A stretch of DNA of 64,000 bases from Marivivens donghaensis (GCF_030410045.1 NZ_JAUFRA010000006.1:186001-250000); one strand, 5' to 3'; counted from the stretch's first letter, positions 8,487 through 17,015 are shown. The notes: a model not told the origin generated them from the sequence alone. Numbers and translations are program-made.

Positions 8487-8493
8487 GATATCC

Positions 8494-10053
8494 TCAGATC
8501 GTGTCCTTGTAGTTCACGTTCTTAATGTCATCACCCGGAGCGGATTTTTCGCGCCGCACGATCAAACGGTTGATCGCGTTGATGTAGGCTTTGGCCGACG
8601 CAACCACAGTGTCCGTATCTGCCGACTGACCTGTCGCAATACGACCATCCTCTTCGAGCTTGACCGAAACGGTGGCCTGTGCGTCCGTTCCTTTGGTCAC
8701 AGCGTGCACCTGATACAGGTCCAAACGGCCACCATGCGGGAAAATCGCCTTAACCGCATTGAACGTTGCATCAACCGGACCATCGCCCGTCGCGTGAACC
8801 GATTTCTCTTCGCCACCAACCAGCAGGGTCAGGTCAGCGGTCTGCGGACCCTCAGTGCCGCAAACAACGCGGAGCGATTTGAACTTGATGTGGTCCTCGA
8901 CAGTGTCGTTCTGACGGATCAGAGCCACGATATCGTCGTCGTAGACTTCTTTCTTGCGGTCAGCGAGGTCTTTGAACCGCACGAACAGGTCGTTCAATTG
9001 GTTGTCGGCCATATCAAAGCCGAGCGTTTCCAGTTTCGCCCGCAGTGCCGCACGACCAGAGTGTTTGCCCAGCGGCAACGAGGTGCCAGCCAAACCTACG
9101 TCCTCTGGGCGCATGATCTCGAACGTTTCTTTGTTCTTCAGCATGCCGTCTTGGTGGATGCCAGATTCATGCGCAAAGGCGTTCTTACCAACGATCGCTT
9201 TGTTGAACTGCACAGGGAAACCCGACGCGGTCGCAACGCGGCGCGAGATATTCATGATCTTCGTGGTATCAACACCTGTGGTGTAAGGCATGATGTCGTT
9301 GCGTACTTTGAGCGCCATGACGACTTCTTCCAACGCGGTGTTACCTGCGCGTTCGCCCAGACCGTTGACGGTGCATTCGATCTGACGCGCACCACCAGCC
9401 ACAGCCGCCAGCGCGTTCGCCGTCGCCATGCCGAGGTCGTTGTGGCAGTGCGTCGCAAAGATCACGTCATCTGCACCCGGAACGGTCTCGATCAAGCGTT
9501 TGATCAGGTCCGCGCTTTCCATCGGGGCGGTGTAGCCCACGGTGTCAGGGATGTTGATCGTGGTCGCGCCCGCTTTGATCGCGATTTCGATCACGCGGCA
9601 GAGGTAATCCCACTCGGTGCGGGTCGCATCCATCGGGGACCACTGGACGTTGTCACAGAGGTTCCGCGCATGGCTGACCGTTTCGTGGATCTTATCCGCC
9701 ATCTCATCCATGGTCAGGTTCGGGATCGCACGGTGCAACGGCGAGGTGCCGATGAACGTGTGAATACGGCCCGAGCCTGCGTGCTTGATCGCTTCAGCGC
9801 AGCGATCAATGTCTTTAAAGTTCGCACGTGCCAGACCGCAGATCGTCGAATTCTTGGAACGCTGAGCGATTTCGGAAACGGCGCGGAAGTCACCCTCGGA
9901 TGCGATGGGGAAGCCAGCTTCGATAATATCGACACCCATATCGTCAAGCAGCTCTGCGATTTCGAGCTTTTCTTCGTGGGTCATGGTGGCGCCGGGCGAC
10001 TGTTCGCCGTCACGCAGGGTTGTGTCGAAAATCAACACGCGGTCTTTGGTCAT
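8494..10053 (-). CDS. leuA: 2-isopropylmalate synthase
   Basis: 519 residues, the long LeuA form with a C-terminal regulatory domain. It condenses acetyl-CoA with 2-oxoisovalerate, the first committed step of leucine synthesis. The N-terminus IFDTTLRDGEQSPGATM carries the catalytic Arg-Asp pair and metal Asp; FATHCHNDLGMATAN carries the HxH metal ligands; GERAGNTALEEVV is the second family signature. The last ~120 residues form the leucine-sensing domain. An AAGGA ribosome site precedes the ATG. A leucine-codon-rich leader peptide and alternative hairpins lie upstream, pointing to attenuation by leucyl-tRNA supply in addition to leucine feedback. Confidence 0.97.
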   Translation of the reverse strand: MTKDRVLIFDTTLRDGEQSPGATMTHEEKLEIAELLDDMGVDIIEAGFPIASEGDFRAVSEIAQRSKNSTICGLARANFKDIDRCAEAIKHAGSGRIHTFIGTSPLHRAIPNLTMDEMADKIHETVSHARNLCDNVQWSPMDATRTEWDYLCRVIEIAIKAGATTINIPDTVGYTAPMESADLIKRLIETVPGADDVIFATHCHNDLGMATANALAAVAGGARQIECTVNGLGERAGNTALEEVVMALKVRNDIMPYTTGVDTTKIMNISRRVATASGFPVQFNKAIVGKNAFAHESGIHQDGMLKNKETFEIMRPEDVGLAGTSLPLGKHSGRAALRAKLETLGFDMADNQLNDLFVRFKDLADRKKEVYDDDIVALIRQNDTVEDHIKFKSLRVVCGTEGPQTADLTLLVGGEEKSVHATGDGPVDATFNAVKAIFPHGGRLDLYQVHAVTKGTDAQATVSVKLEEDGRIATGQSADTDTVVASAKAYINAINRLIVRREKSAPGDDIKNVNYKDTI

Positions 10054-10071
10054 GTCATAATTCCTTGTCTG

Positions 10072-10134
10072 TCCTTAGCTTTTTGTCCCGACGCTAAGAC
10101 ACCCCTGAGCGGTCGCGCCGGAAGGCACGCTCAG
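10072..10134 (-). promoter_or_regulatory. leuA attenuator: competing hairpins between leader peptide and leuA
   Basis: On the minus-strand transcript, CTGAGCG (overlapping the leader stop) pairs with CGCTCAG (stem at 10128-10134 with 10105-10111). Further on, CTTAGC (10093-10098) pairs with GCTAAG (10074-10079). The leucine codons themselves contain CCTTAGC (10140-10146 region), which could pair with the same GCTAAGG, so ribosome position on the leader would decide which pairs form. No U-run follows the last hairpin, so the switch may act on translation initiation or through Rho rather than intrinsic termination. Confidence 0.6.
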
Positions 10135-10217
10135 AGGCTGCTAAGGAGTAGAAGGGCGCACGAGGACGACGCACCGCAAATGCGGGCAGTCTGAGTGATA
10201 TGATCCAAGCGCGTCAT
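10131..10217 (-). CDS. leuL: leuA leader peptide (28 aa)
   Basis: A short open frame begins with ATG at 10217 and ends at TGA 10131. Near its end it has four leucine codons in a row (CTT CTA CTC CTT at 10143-10154), then Ser-Ser-Leu and stop. This is the layout of amino-acid biosynthetic leader peptides, where stalling at leucine codons under leucine shortage changes downstream RNA folding. There is no ribosome binding site, but a TATAGT hexamer nine bases upstream would put the transcript start almost at the ATG, so it may be read as a leaderless message. The gene symbol is by analogy. Confidence 0.75.
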   Translation of the reverse strand: MTRLDHITQTARICGASSSCALLLLSSL

Positions 10218-10225
10218 GGGGCGGG

Positions 10226-10231
10226 ACTATA
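10226..10231 (-). promoter_or_regulatory. Likely -10 box of the leuA leader transcript
   Basis: TATAGT on the minus strand lies nine bases before the leader ATG. The -35 region is weak. The spacing implies transcription starting within a few bases of the ATG. Confidence 0.45.
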
Positions 10232-10348
10232 CCCATGATTCCCGCGAGGGAAAGAGCGTTTTTGCCCGTTTTTGCTCTGGCTCATTGAATGCCCGCGTTT
10301 TGGTCGGGGAAAACTGGACAGTGGGGCAGGGTAGACTAGTTCTGGCGC

Positions 10349-10993
10349 ATGAAACGAAACCTGATCATTGGCGCCTCAGGAGGCATAGGCCGCGCGTTTT
10401 GCGATGTAGTTGATGGCGAGGTCATCAGACTATCGCGTCGTGACAATGGTCTGGACGTGACCGACCCTGCTTCGGTTGATCGTGTTCTGGGTGCCATTGA
10501 GGGGCCGTTTGATCGTGTGATCATCGCCGTGGGTATCCTCGCCCCCAACGGTGCCGCGCCAGAAAAATCCCTGTCGGCCATTGATGCGCAGACGATGGCG
10601 CAGGTCTTTGCGGTGAATACGATTGGCGTGGCGTTGATCCTTCAGCACGTTCCCCGACTGCTTGCCCCATCGGGACGGGTCGGTGTCCTCTCTGCGCGGG
10701 TTGGGTCGATTGGGGACAACGGATTGGGCGGCTGGCATTCCTACCGCGCATCGAAGGCCGCCGTGAACCAGATCATTCGTGGCACGGCGTTGGAACTGAA
10801 ACGAACGCACAAAGGTTCAGTCGTCCTCGCCCTTCACCCTGGGACCGTCGATACGCCGTTCACTGCGGGCTATGCCGCAAAGAAACTGTCGCCGACGGAT
10901 TCTGCCACCGCACTACTCTCCGTCCTCGACGGGGCAGGGGCAGACCAAACAGGGTCGTTCTACGATTTCAACGGGGCAACCGTGCCGTGGTAA
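10349..10993 (+). CDS. Short-chain dehydrogenase/reductase (SDR)
   Basis: 214 residues. The nucleotide-binding GASGGIGRAF (TGxxxGxG type) is at the N-terminus, the structural NT motif appears in VNTIGV, and the catalytic Tyr/Lys pair is in YRASK near residue 133 after the conserved Ser (VGSIG). It therefore should be an active NAD(P)-dependent oxidoreductase of the C-factor/CsgA-like short form. Its stop overlaps the GTG start of the photolyase gene by seven bases, so the two are translationally coupled, suggesting a shared stress role. No clear ribosome site precedes the ATG; TAGACT 18 bases upstream could be a -10 box. Confidence 0.88.
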   Translation: MKRNLIIGASGGIGRAFCDVVDGEVIRLSRRDNGLDVTDPASVDRVLGAIEGPFDRVIIAVGILAPNGAAPEKSLSAIDAQTMAQVFAVNTIGVALILQHVPRLLAPSGRVGVLSARVGSIGDNGLGGWHSYRASKAAVNQIIRGTALELKRTHKGSVVLALHPGTVDTPFTAGYAAKKLSPTDSATALLSVLDGAGADQTGSFYDFNGATVPW

Positions 10994-12513
10994 AGCTCGT
11001 CCTCGTTCTAGGTGACCAACTTTCGCCGACCCTCTCCGCCCTGCGCGAAGCAGATAAGTCCCGCGATGTCGTCGTCATGGCCGAAGTCATGGGCGAGGCA
11101 ACCTACGTCCCCCATCACCCCAAAAAGATCGCCCTGATCTTTGCCGCAATGCGCAAGTTTGCGGATCACCTGAGGGCCGAGGGCTGGCAGGTGGACTACA
11201 CCACTCTGGATGATCCCGAAAACGCGGGCAGCATCGCTGGGGAACTTCTGCGGCGCGCCTCTGAACATAACGCTGCCGAAGTGATCGCGACACAATCGGG
11301 CGAATGGCGGCTGATCTCAGCACTCGAAGATCTGCCAATCCCCGTGCACCAGTTCCCTGATGACCGTTTTATCGCCTCTCATCGCGATTTCGAGGATTGG
11401 GCCGAGGGCCGCAAGGCGCTGCGGATGGAGTATTTCTACCGCGATATGCGCCGCAAAACGGGGCTGTTGATGGACGGCAACCAGCCGGCGGGCGGTCAAT
11501 GGAACTACGACCACGACAACCGCAAACCCGCGCCCGATGCCGTCGATTTCAGTGGACCGTTGCGGTTTGAACCCGATGCAATCACGGCAGAGGTTCTGGA
11601 CCTTGTCGAAGATCGCTTTGGTCAGAACTTTGGCGATCTACGCCCGTTTTGGTTCGCGACCGACGCCCAGCAGGCCCAAACCCAACTCGATCACTGGATC
11701 GCGCGGGGTCTGCCGAAATTCGGCGACTTTCAGGACGCCATGCTGACGGGGCAAAAGTTCCTCTGGCACTCGATCATCTCGATGTATCTCAACATCGGCC
11801 TCTTGGACCCGCTTGAGGTCTGCAGACAAGCCGAAGCCGCCTATCGCAGCGGCACCGCGCCGCTCAACGCGGTGGAGGGGTTCATTCGTCAGGTCATCGG
11901 CTGGCGGGAATACGTACGGAGCATCTATTTCCTGCACGGCCCCAACTACATGACCCGCAACGCGCTTGGCCATGATCGTAAACTGCCGTGGCTCTACTGG
12001 GGTGGCGAGACAAAGATGCACTGCATGTCTCAGGCCGTCGAACAAACCCGAACAGAGGCCTACGCCCACCATATCCAACGGCTCATGGTGACAGGCAACT
12101 TTGCGCTCTTAGCGGGGGTCGATCCACATCAACTGCATGAATGGTATCTGGCCGTTTATGCCGACGCCTTTGAATGGGTCGAGGCCCCGAACACCATCGG
12201 GATGAGCCAGTTCGCCGACGGTGGAGTAATCGCGTCCAAACCCTACGTCAGCAGCGGCGCCTATATCGACCGAATGTCGGACTACTGCGGGTCCTGCCAC
12301 TACAAGGTCAAAGACAAAACAGGCGACACCGCTTGTCCGTTCAACTTGCTATATTGGCATTTCCTCATTCGTCACCGCGACCGTTTTGCGGGCAATGCAC
12401 GGATGGGGAACATGTATCGCACGTGGGACCGAATGGACGACACGCGCAAAGAAACCGTTCTAGCTGATGCGAAAACGTGGCTCGCCCGACTGGACGCGGG
12501 CGAGGTCGTTTAG
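10987..12513 (+). CDS. FeS-type bacterial cryptochrome/(6-4) photolyase (PhrB/CryB family)
   Basis: 508 residues from a GTG start overlapping the SDR stop. Four cysteines at 346, 434, 437 and 450 match in spacing the [4Fe-4S] ligands of Agrobacterium PhrB (350, 438, 441, 454), each shifted by exactly four. The N-terminal alpha/beta domain begins LVLVLGDQLSPTLSAL, typical of this family. The C-terminal helical FAD domain includes WREYVRSIYF and the run around RLMVTGNFALL. PhrB repairs (6-4) photoproducts with blue light; the relative CryB of Rhodobacter affects photosynthesis gene expression, so repair versus signalling is open. Its stop overlaps that of the convergent MORN gene. Confidence 0.93.
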   Translation: MVKLVLVLGDQLSPTLSALREADKSRDVVVMAEVMGEATYVPHHPKKIALIFAAMRKFADHLRAEGWQVDYTTLDDPENAGSIAGELLRRASEHNAAEVIATQSGEWRLISALEDLPIPVHQFPDDRFIASHRDFEDWAEGRKALRMEYFYRDMRRKTGLLMDGNQPAGGQWNYDHDNRKPAPDAVDFSGPLRFEPDAITAEVLDLVEDRFGQNFGDLRPFWFATDAQQAQTQLDHWIARGLPKFGDFQDAMLTGQKFLWHSIISMYLNIGLLDPLEVCRQAEAAYRSGTAPLNAVEGFIRQVIGWREYVRSIYFLHGPNYMTRNALGHDRKLPWLYWGGETKMHCMSQAVEQTRTEAYAHHIQRLMVTGNFALLAGVDPHQLHEWYLAVYADAFEWVEAPNTIGMSQFADGGVIASKPYVSSGAYIDRMSDYCGSCHYKVKDKTGDTACPFNLLYWHFLIRHRDRFAGNARMGNMYRTWDRMDDTRKETVLADAKTWLARLDAGEVV

Positions 12514-14003
12514 TTCGCGGGCGCTTCGGGGGCTGCGTCTGGGGTGGCCTCTGGCGCACCTGTCGCAACATCACCTGCAGGGGCGGCATCATCGCGGGTC
12601 ACGTAGAGGTCTTGATCCCAGTTACCGCTTTCGATCTGTCCCGAGGCATAGCGCATCGTGCCATCCCCTTGACGGCGACCCGCAACAAAGGTGCCCTGAT
12701 AGATATCGCCGTTCGAGTAGGTCGCGACCCCTTGGCCCGAAATCTCGCCGTTCTGCCATTCACCCTCGTAGGTAAAGCTCTCGTCGGCTTCGGTGGCGGG
12801 GTTGTCGGGGATGGTGATCTTGCCCTGTCCATGACGTTGGCCGTTCTCAAAGTGACCAAAGTAGACGGACCCGTCGGCATAGGTTGCGGTGCCAATCCCA
12901 TGGCGCTGACCGTTTGCCCATTCACCGTCGTAGGAATAGCCGTCTCCATAGCGCATTACGCCGCGACCGTGGTTTTTTGCGTTCTTGAATTCGCCCTCAT
13001 AGACGAGGCCAGAGGCGTAGGTGGCGATGCCCGTTCCCTCGATCACGCCATCAACCCAGCCGCCAACATAGGTCGAGCTGTCTGGATAGGTGATTTTGCC
13101 TTCGCCATTGGGTAGGTCGTTTGCGAACTGCCCTTCGTAGACAGAACCGTCTGGATAGAGCACTTTGCCCTGACCAGACATCGCGCCACCTTCCCAGCCG
13201 CCGACATAGACGTAGCCGTCCGTTCCGCGGAACGTGCCCTGACCGTGGCGGCGGTCATCGTGGAAACCGCCCTGATAAATATCACCGTTGGCGTAAGTCA
13301 CAGTGCCCGTGCCTTCGCGGTGGCCTGCGACCAGATCGCCCTCGTAAATGTCGCCGTTCGGCTGGACTAGTCGACCGATGCCCTCGATCTGACCAGCGAC
13401 CCATTTGCCTTCGTAGATGGTGCCGTCCTGCATCAGCAGCTTACCGTCACCTTCGCGGTCATCGCGGGCCAACTGGCCCTCATAGATCGTGCCGTCGGGA
13501 TAAGTGATCGTGCCAGAGCCTTCTTTGACGCCGTTCACCCACTGGCCCGCATAGCTGTAACCATTCGGGCTGCGCATGGTGCCTGTGCCGTGGTGCATCG
13601 CGTTACGGAATTCGCCTTCGTAGATGACACCGTTTGCATAAGTGGCGATGCCGCTGCCGGTGATGTTGCCATCCACCCAGTCGCCTTCATAGACGCCACC
13701 ATCGGCAAAGGTGATCTTGCCTGTGCCGCTCGGCTTACCTTCGGCGAATTCGCCCTCGTAGACAGAACCATTGGGGAAGCGCGCAACGCCATTGCCTTGG
13801 ATGCGGCCTTCGACCCAATCGCCGTTGTATTCATAGCCATTGGGCAGGCGATACATCCCTGTCCCGTGCTGTTTGCCGTTCAGGAATTCGCCTTCGTAGA
13901 CGCCGCCATCCTCGTATTGTTTGGTCTGAACGTCCTGCGCCACGGCCCCTGTCATCGACAGAACCAAAACTGCACCGCCCCATAGCGCCCGATTGCGAGT
14001 CAT
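12510..14003 (-). CDS. Exported MORN-repeat protein
   Basis: 497 residues. A signal peptide is plain (MTRNRALWGGAVLVLSMTGAVA, cleavage after AVA or AQ). From about residue 30 to 470 nearly the whole chain is MORN repeats of about 23 residues with the pattern YEGEF/YxGxW-x-G-x-x-x-GxGxxxxxxG; I count about eighteen good copies and one worn one. The last 30 residues are Ala/Pro-rich and acidic. MORN arrays form long beta scaffolds that often bind membranes or other proteins. Function unknown; periplasmic or surface location is inferred. It shares the TTAG stop overlap with the convergent photolyase gene. Confidence 0.9.
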   Translation of the reverse strand: MTRNRALWGGAVLVLSMTGAVAQDVQTKQYEDGGVYEGEFLNGKQHGTGMYRLPNGYEYNGDWVEGRIQGNGVARFPNGSVYEGEFAEGKPSGTGKITFADGGVYEGDWVDGNITGSGIATYANGVIYEGEFRNAMHHGTGTMRSPNGYSYAGQWVNGVKEGSGTITYPDGTIYEGQLARDDREGDGKLLMQDGTIYEGKWVAGQIEGIGRLVQPNGDIYEGDLVAGHREGTGTVTYANGDIYQGGFHDDRRHGQGTFRGTDGYVYVGGWEGGAMSGQGKVLYPDGSVYEGQFANDLPNGEGKITYPDSSTYVGGWVDGVIEGTGIATYASGLVYEGEFKNAKNHGRGVMRYGDGYSYDGEWANGQRHGIGTATYADGSVYFGHFENGQRHGQGKITIPDNPATEADESFTYEGEWQNGEISGQGVATYSNGDIYQGTFVAGRRQGDGTMRYASGQIESGNWDQDLYVTRDDAAPAGDVATGAPEATPDAAPEAPAN

Positions 14004-14146
14004 CGTTAACTTTCCCTATTCCAGCCCGCGCGATGCTAATAGAGCCCGCCCGCCGATACAACGGTCTAGGGGGGATTGGGCCGCAATCCGCTTTCCCTTA
14101 GCGTGGGTTCTGGTAAACCTGTCGTGAGTTAGCGCACAGGACACCG

Positions 14147-15805
14147 ATGACCGATACATTCCGCATCACGATGGCCCAATTGAACCCCACCGTTGGGGAT
14201 GTCGAAGGCAACGCCGCCAAGGCCAAAACCGTTTGGGATACCGCCCGCGCGGCTGGATCGCAGATGGTCGCACTGCCTGAGATGTTCATCGCGGGCTATT
14301 CGACCCAAGACCTCGTGATGAAACCAGCGTTCCAGCAGGCCTGCTATGACCGCATTGTCGCCCTCGCTGCGGAATGTGCGGATGGCCCGATGATCGGGAT
14401 CGGTGGGCCACTGGCGGAAAACGGACGGCTCTATAACGCCTATTTCATCCTCAAGGACGGTAAGATCGCGGCGCGCCAGCTGAAACACTTCCTGCCCAAC
14501 TACAACGTCTTTGACGAAGTGCGTCAGTTCAATCGTGGCGCCATTCAGGGCCCCTATGATGCTGGCCCCCTGCGGATCGGATCGCCGATTTGCGAGGATG
14601 CTTGGTTCCCCGATGTGGCCGAAGCCATGGTCGAAAGCGGGGCCGAACTCCTCGTCGTACCGAACGGATCGCCCTATTACCGTGGAAAATTCGACCGCCG
14701 TATAAACACGATGGTTGCTCGTGTGATCGAAAACGATGTGCCGATGGTCTACGTGAACACCGTCGGCGGTCAGGATGATCAGGCCTTCGACGGCGGATCG
14801 TTTGTGCTGAACCGTCACGGCAAACTCGCCGTGCAGCTGCCCCTCTTTGAAGAGGCCGTGGCCCACGTCGATTTCCACCGCACCGATGATGGCTGGGAAG
14901 CCGCCGAAGGCCCCAAGGCCACCTTTGGCGATGCGTGGGAACAGGACTATCACGCAATGGTCACGACGCTCCGCGATTACATGCGGAAAACGGGGTTCAA
15001 AAAGGTGCTGCTTGGCCTTTCGGGCGGGATCGACTCTGCCATCGTCGCGACCATCGCTGTTGACGCGATTGGTGCCGAAAACGTGCGCTGCGTGATGCTG
15101 CCGTCTGAATACACCTCGCAAGGATCGCTCGACGATGCCGAAGACATCGCGAACCGTCTGGGTGTCCACTATGACTATGTGCCGATCAAACAGGGTCGCG
15201 ATGCGATCACCGAAACGCTGGCTCCACTTTTTGCGGGCCGCGACGCTGACCTGACCGAAGAAAACATCCAGTCGCGTTTGCGCGGACTTCTCCTCATGGC
15301 GTTGTCGAACAAATTCGGGGAAATGCTGCTGACGACGGGCAACAAATCCGAGGTCGCCGTGGGCTATGCCACGATCTATGGCGATATGAACGGCGGCTAT
15401 AACCCGATCAAAGACCTCTATAAAACGCGCGTCTTTGAGACCTGCCGCTGGCGCAACGCCAACCACCGCCCGTGGATGGATGGCCCCGCAGGCGAGGTGA
15501 TCCCCGTTTCAATCATCGACAAACCGCCAAGCGCCGAACTCCGTCCCGACCAAAAGGACGAAGACAGCCTGCCGCCCTACGACATCCTCGATGCGATCCT
15601 CGAAGGATTGGTCGATGACGAAGCCAGCGTTGCCGACCTCGTCGCCAAAGGCTTTGACCGTGATGTGGTCAAGAAAGTAGAGCATCTGCTCTACATCAGC
15701 GAATACAAACGTTTCCAATCGGCACCGGGTACGCGCCTGACGAAACGGGCGTTCTGGCTGGACCGCCGCTACCCCATCGCAAACCGTTTCCGCGATAACG
15801 CATAA
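14147..15805 (+). CDS. nadE: Glutamine-dependent NAD+ synthetase
   Basis: 552 residues with two domains. Residues 1-270 are a nitrilase-type glutaminase with the catalytic triad Glu (LPEMFIAGYS), Lys (LKHFLPNYNVFDE) and Cys (SPICEDAWFPD). Residues 285-552 are the NAD synthetase domain with the ATP pyrophosphatase loop LLGLSGGIDSA and GNKSEVAVGYATIYGDM. It amidates deamido-NAD+ with ammonia tunnelled from glutamine, the last step of NAD synthesis. AGGA sits seven bases before the ATG. It appears to be transcribed alone; a long hairpin follows. Confidence 0.97.
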   Translation: MTDTFRITMAQLNPTVGDVEGNAAKAKTVWDTARAAGSQMVALPEMFIAGYSTQDLVMKPAFQQACYDRIVALAAECADGPMIGIGGPLAENGRLYNAYFILKDGKIAARQLKHFLPNYNVFDEVRQFNRGAIQGPYDAGPLRIGSPICEDAWFPDVAEAMVESGAELLVVPNGSPYYRGKFDRRINTMVARVIENDVPMVYVNTVGGQDDQAFDGGSFVLNRHGKLAVQLPLFEEAVAHVDFHRTDDGWEAAEGPKATFGDAWEQDYHAMVTTLRDYMRKTGFKKVLLGLSGGIDSAIVATIAVDAIGAENVRCVMLPSEYTSQGSLDDAEDIANRLGVHYDYVPIKQGRDAITETLAPLFAGRDADLTEENIQSRLRGLLLMALSNKFGEMLLTTGNKSEVAVGYATIYGDMNGGYNPIKDLYKTRVFETCRWRNANHRPWMDGPAGEVIPVSIIDKPPSAELRPDQKDEDSLPPYDILDAILEGLVDDEASVADLVAKGFDRDVVKKVEHLLYISEYKRFQSAPGTRLTKRAFWLDRRYPIANRFRDNA

Positions 15806-15810
15806 TTACG

Positions 15811-15840
15811 TCGCTTTCCGTCCTGCATGTCGGAAAGCGA
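15811..15840 (+). terminator. Long hairpin after nadE
   Basis: TCGCTTTCCG and CGGAAAGCGA are perfect 10-bp arms around a ten-base loop, six bases after the nadE stop. No T-run follows, so termination would be imperfect or Rho-assisted; it may instead protect the message 3' end. Confidence 0.5.
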
Positions 15841-15871
15841 ACAGACCCCAGACCGTTCGCGCCTAAATGAC

Positions 15872-15896
15872 CGTCCATTCAGTATAGGAATGGACG
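15872..15896 (+). promoter_or_regulatory. Perfect inverted repeat touching the start of the 2OG oxygenase gene
   Basis: CGTCCATTC and GAATGGACG are 9-bp perfect arms separated by AGTATAG, ending three bases before the ATG at 15900. As RNA it would bury the only purine-rich ribosome site; as DNA it could be an operator over a TATAGG -10 box. Confidence 0.55.
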
Positions 15897-15899
15897 ACC

Positions 15900-16451
15900 A
15901 TGATCACTGTGCACACGGTGCCCGACGCTTTTTCAATCGAAGACTGCGACCGCATTCTCGATCTGGTGCGCTCTGCGCCTGCGAAGGACGCGAAACTTGT
16001 CGGGCGTGAACAGAACCACAACCTGCGCCGCGCTGATCTCGTTTGGCTCGATGATGTTGAGGGCGCGGATTGGGTGATGAATCGCATCATCGATGTCGTG
16101 CGTGTGGCCAATCGGGATGCCTATGGCTTTGATCTCACCGACTTTTCCGAAAGCCCGCAGGTCGCTCGCTATGGTGCCGAACGCGAAGGGCATTTCACAT
16201 GGCATTCCGATATCGGCGACGGCCGCGTGGCGTCCAAACGCAAGCTGACCATGGTCGCGCAACTGTCCGAACCCGAGGATTACGAGGGCGGCGCGCTAGA
16301 GGTCATGCCGTCAAACGCCGTGATCACCGCGAATAAGGCACGCGGCACCGTCACGATGTTCCCGTCGTATCTGCTACACCGCGTAACACCCGTCACCATT
16401 GGTGAACGCTACTCGCTCACCATCTGGGCGCACGGACCCGCGTTCCGCTAA
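15900..16451 (+). CDS. 2-oxoglutarate/Fe(II)-dependent dioxygenase (PKHD/prolyl 4-hydroxylase type)
   Basis: 183 residues. The double-stranded beta-helix iron triad is visible: His102 and Asp104 in FTWHSDIGDG and His160 in YLLHRVTPV, with Arg170 (GERYSLTIW) placed to hold the 2-oxoglutarate carboxylate. The N-terminal helix bundle VHTVPDAFSIEDCDRIL is normal for prolyl-hydroxylase-like proteins. It would hydroxylate an amino acid side chain, perhaps in a protein, consuming O2 and 2-oxoglutarate; the substrate is not known. The start is at the ATG directly after a hairpin. It converges with the GGCT-like gene, with adjacent ends. Confidence 0.9.
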   Translation: MITVHTVPDAFSIEDCDRILDLVRSAPAKDAKLVGREQNHNLRRADLVWLDDVEGADWVMNRIIDVVRVANRDAYGFDLTDFSESPQVARYGAEREGHFTWHSDIGDGRVASKRKLTMVAQLSEPEDYEGGALEVMPSNAVITANKARGTVTMFPSYLLHRVTPVTIGERYSLTIWAHGPAFR

Positions 16452-17015
16452 TTAATCGAGGGGTTGGCCCAGCGCGGCCAGCCCCGCATTCACCCGCGAG
16501 GTTTCTTCAGCCGTCAAAGTGCGGGCGCGGGGATAGCGCGGTGCCTCGCGATCATTCAGGATCGGCCCCCAATTGTGGGTCGTATCAAAGAAGTGATCAG
16601 CACCTTCGTCGCCAAACACCCGCAGATATCCCTGAACAACCACGTCCAGATACGACAACAGGATCGGGCGTGTGACAGGTTCGAGGTAATGCGCAGCGTC
16701 GACCTCATACACGGCTGTAGATTGCACCGCGTCGTCGATCAAATGGGTCACGTCGCGGCGCAGATATCCGCTTTCCCGTTCATCCAGCGCTGCCCAATCC
16801 GCATTCGGAACCGCCGCCGTCACGCCGAGCAAGGTCGTGCGGTCACAGGGTTCCACGGATAAGAACGCAGGCTCTTGGATTTGCGTATGCCGCCACACGC
16901 GACGCCATCCTCGCAGCTTGGCGGGTTTGGGGTCGGGATAGGTATGGGTGGTCAGGTTTACGAGGCTGCCATAGCCGAAAAAGCGCGGGTGGGTCATGCG
17001 AATATCCGTCGTCAT
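16452..17015 (-). CDS. Gamma-glutamylcyclotransferase-fold (AIG2/GGCT-like) protein
   Basis: 187 residues from the ATG at 17015. The N-terminal FFGYGSLVN motif (YGSL) forms the anion-binding site of the GGCT fold, followed by RLRGW-type residues (AKLRGWRRVW) and the acidic LDERESGY helix that carries the usual catalytic Glu. Such enzymes split gamma-glutamyl amines or peptides to 5-oxoproline, but bacterial members are mostly untested. A longer frame back to 17165 exists but would run into the upstream gene, and its extra residues look non-coding, so the MTTDIR start is used. Cytoplasmic. Confidence 0.8.
   Translation of the reverse strand: MTTDIRMTHPRFFGYGSLVNLTTHTYPDPKPAKLRGWRRVWRHTQIQEPAFLSVEPCDRTTLLGVTAAVPNADWAALDERESGYLRRDVTHLIDDAVQSTAVYEVDAAHYLEPVTRPILLSYLDVVVQGYLRVFGDEGADHFFDTTHNWGPILNDREAPRYPRARTLTAEETSRVNAGLAALGQPLD

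Noticed and set aside
8704..10194. 496-codon plus-strand frame across leuA
   Set aside because: Antisense shadow of leuA; leuA has complete family motifs and a terminator.
12600..13980. Regular 69-base periodicity, considered as a CRISPR or tandem DNA repeat
   Set aside because: The period equals 23 codons and reflects MORN repeats in protein; the DNA copies are diverged and there are no unique spacers.
14129..15466. 445-codon minus-strand frame across nadE
   Set aside because: Antisense shadow; low-complexity Arg/His-rich translation.
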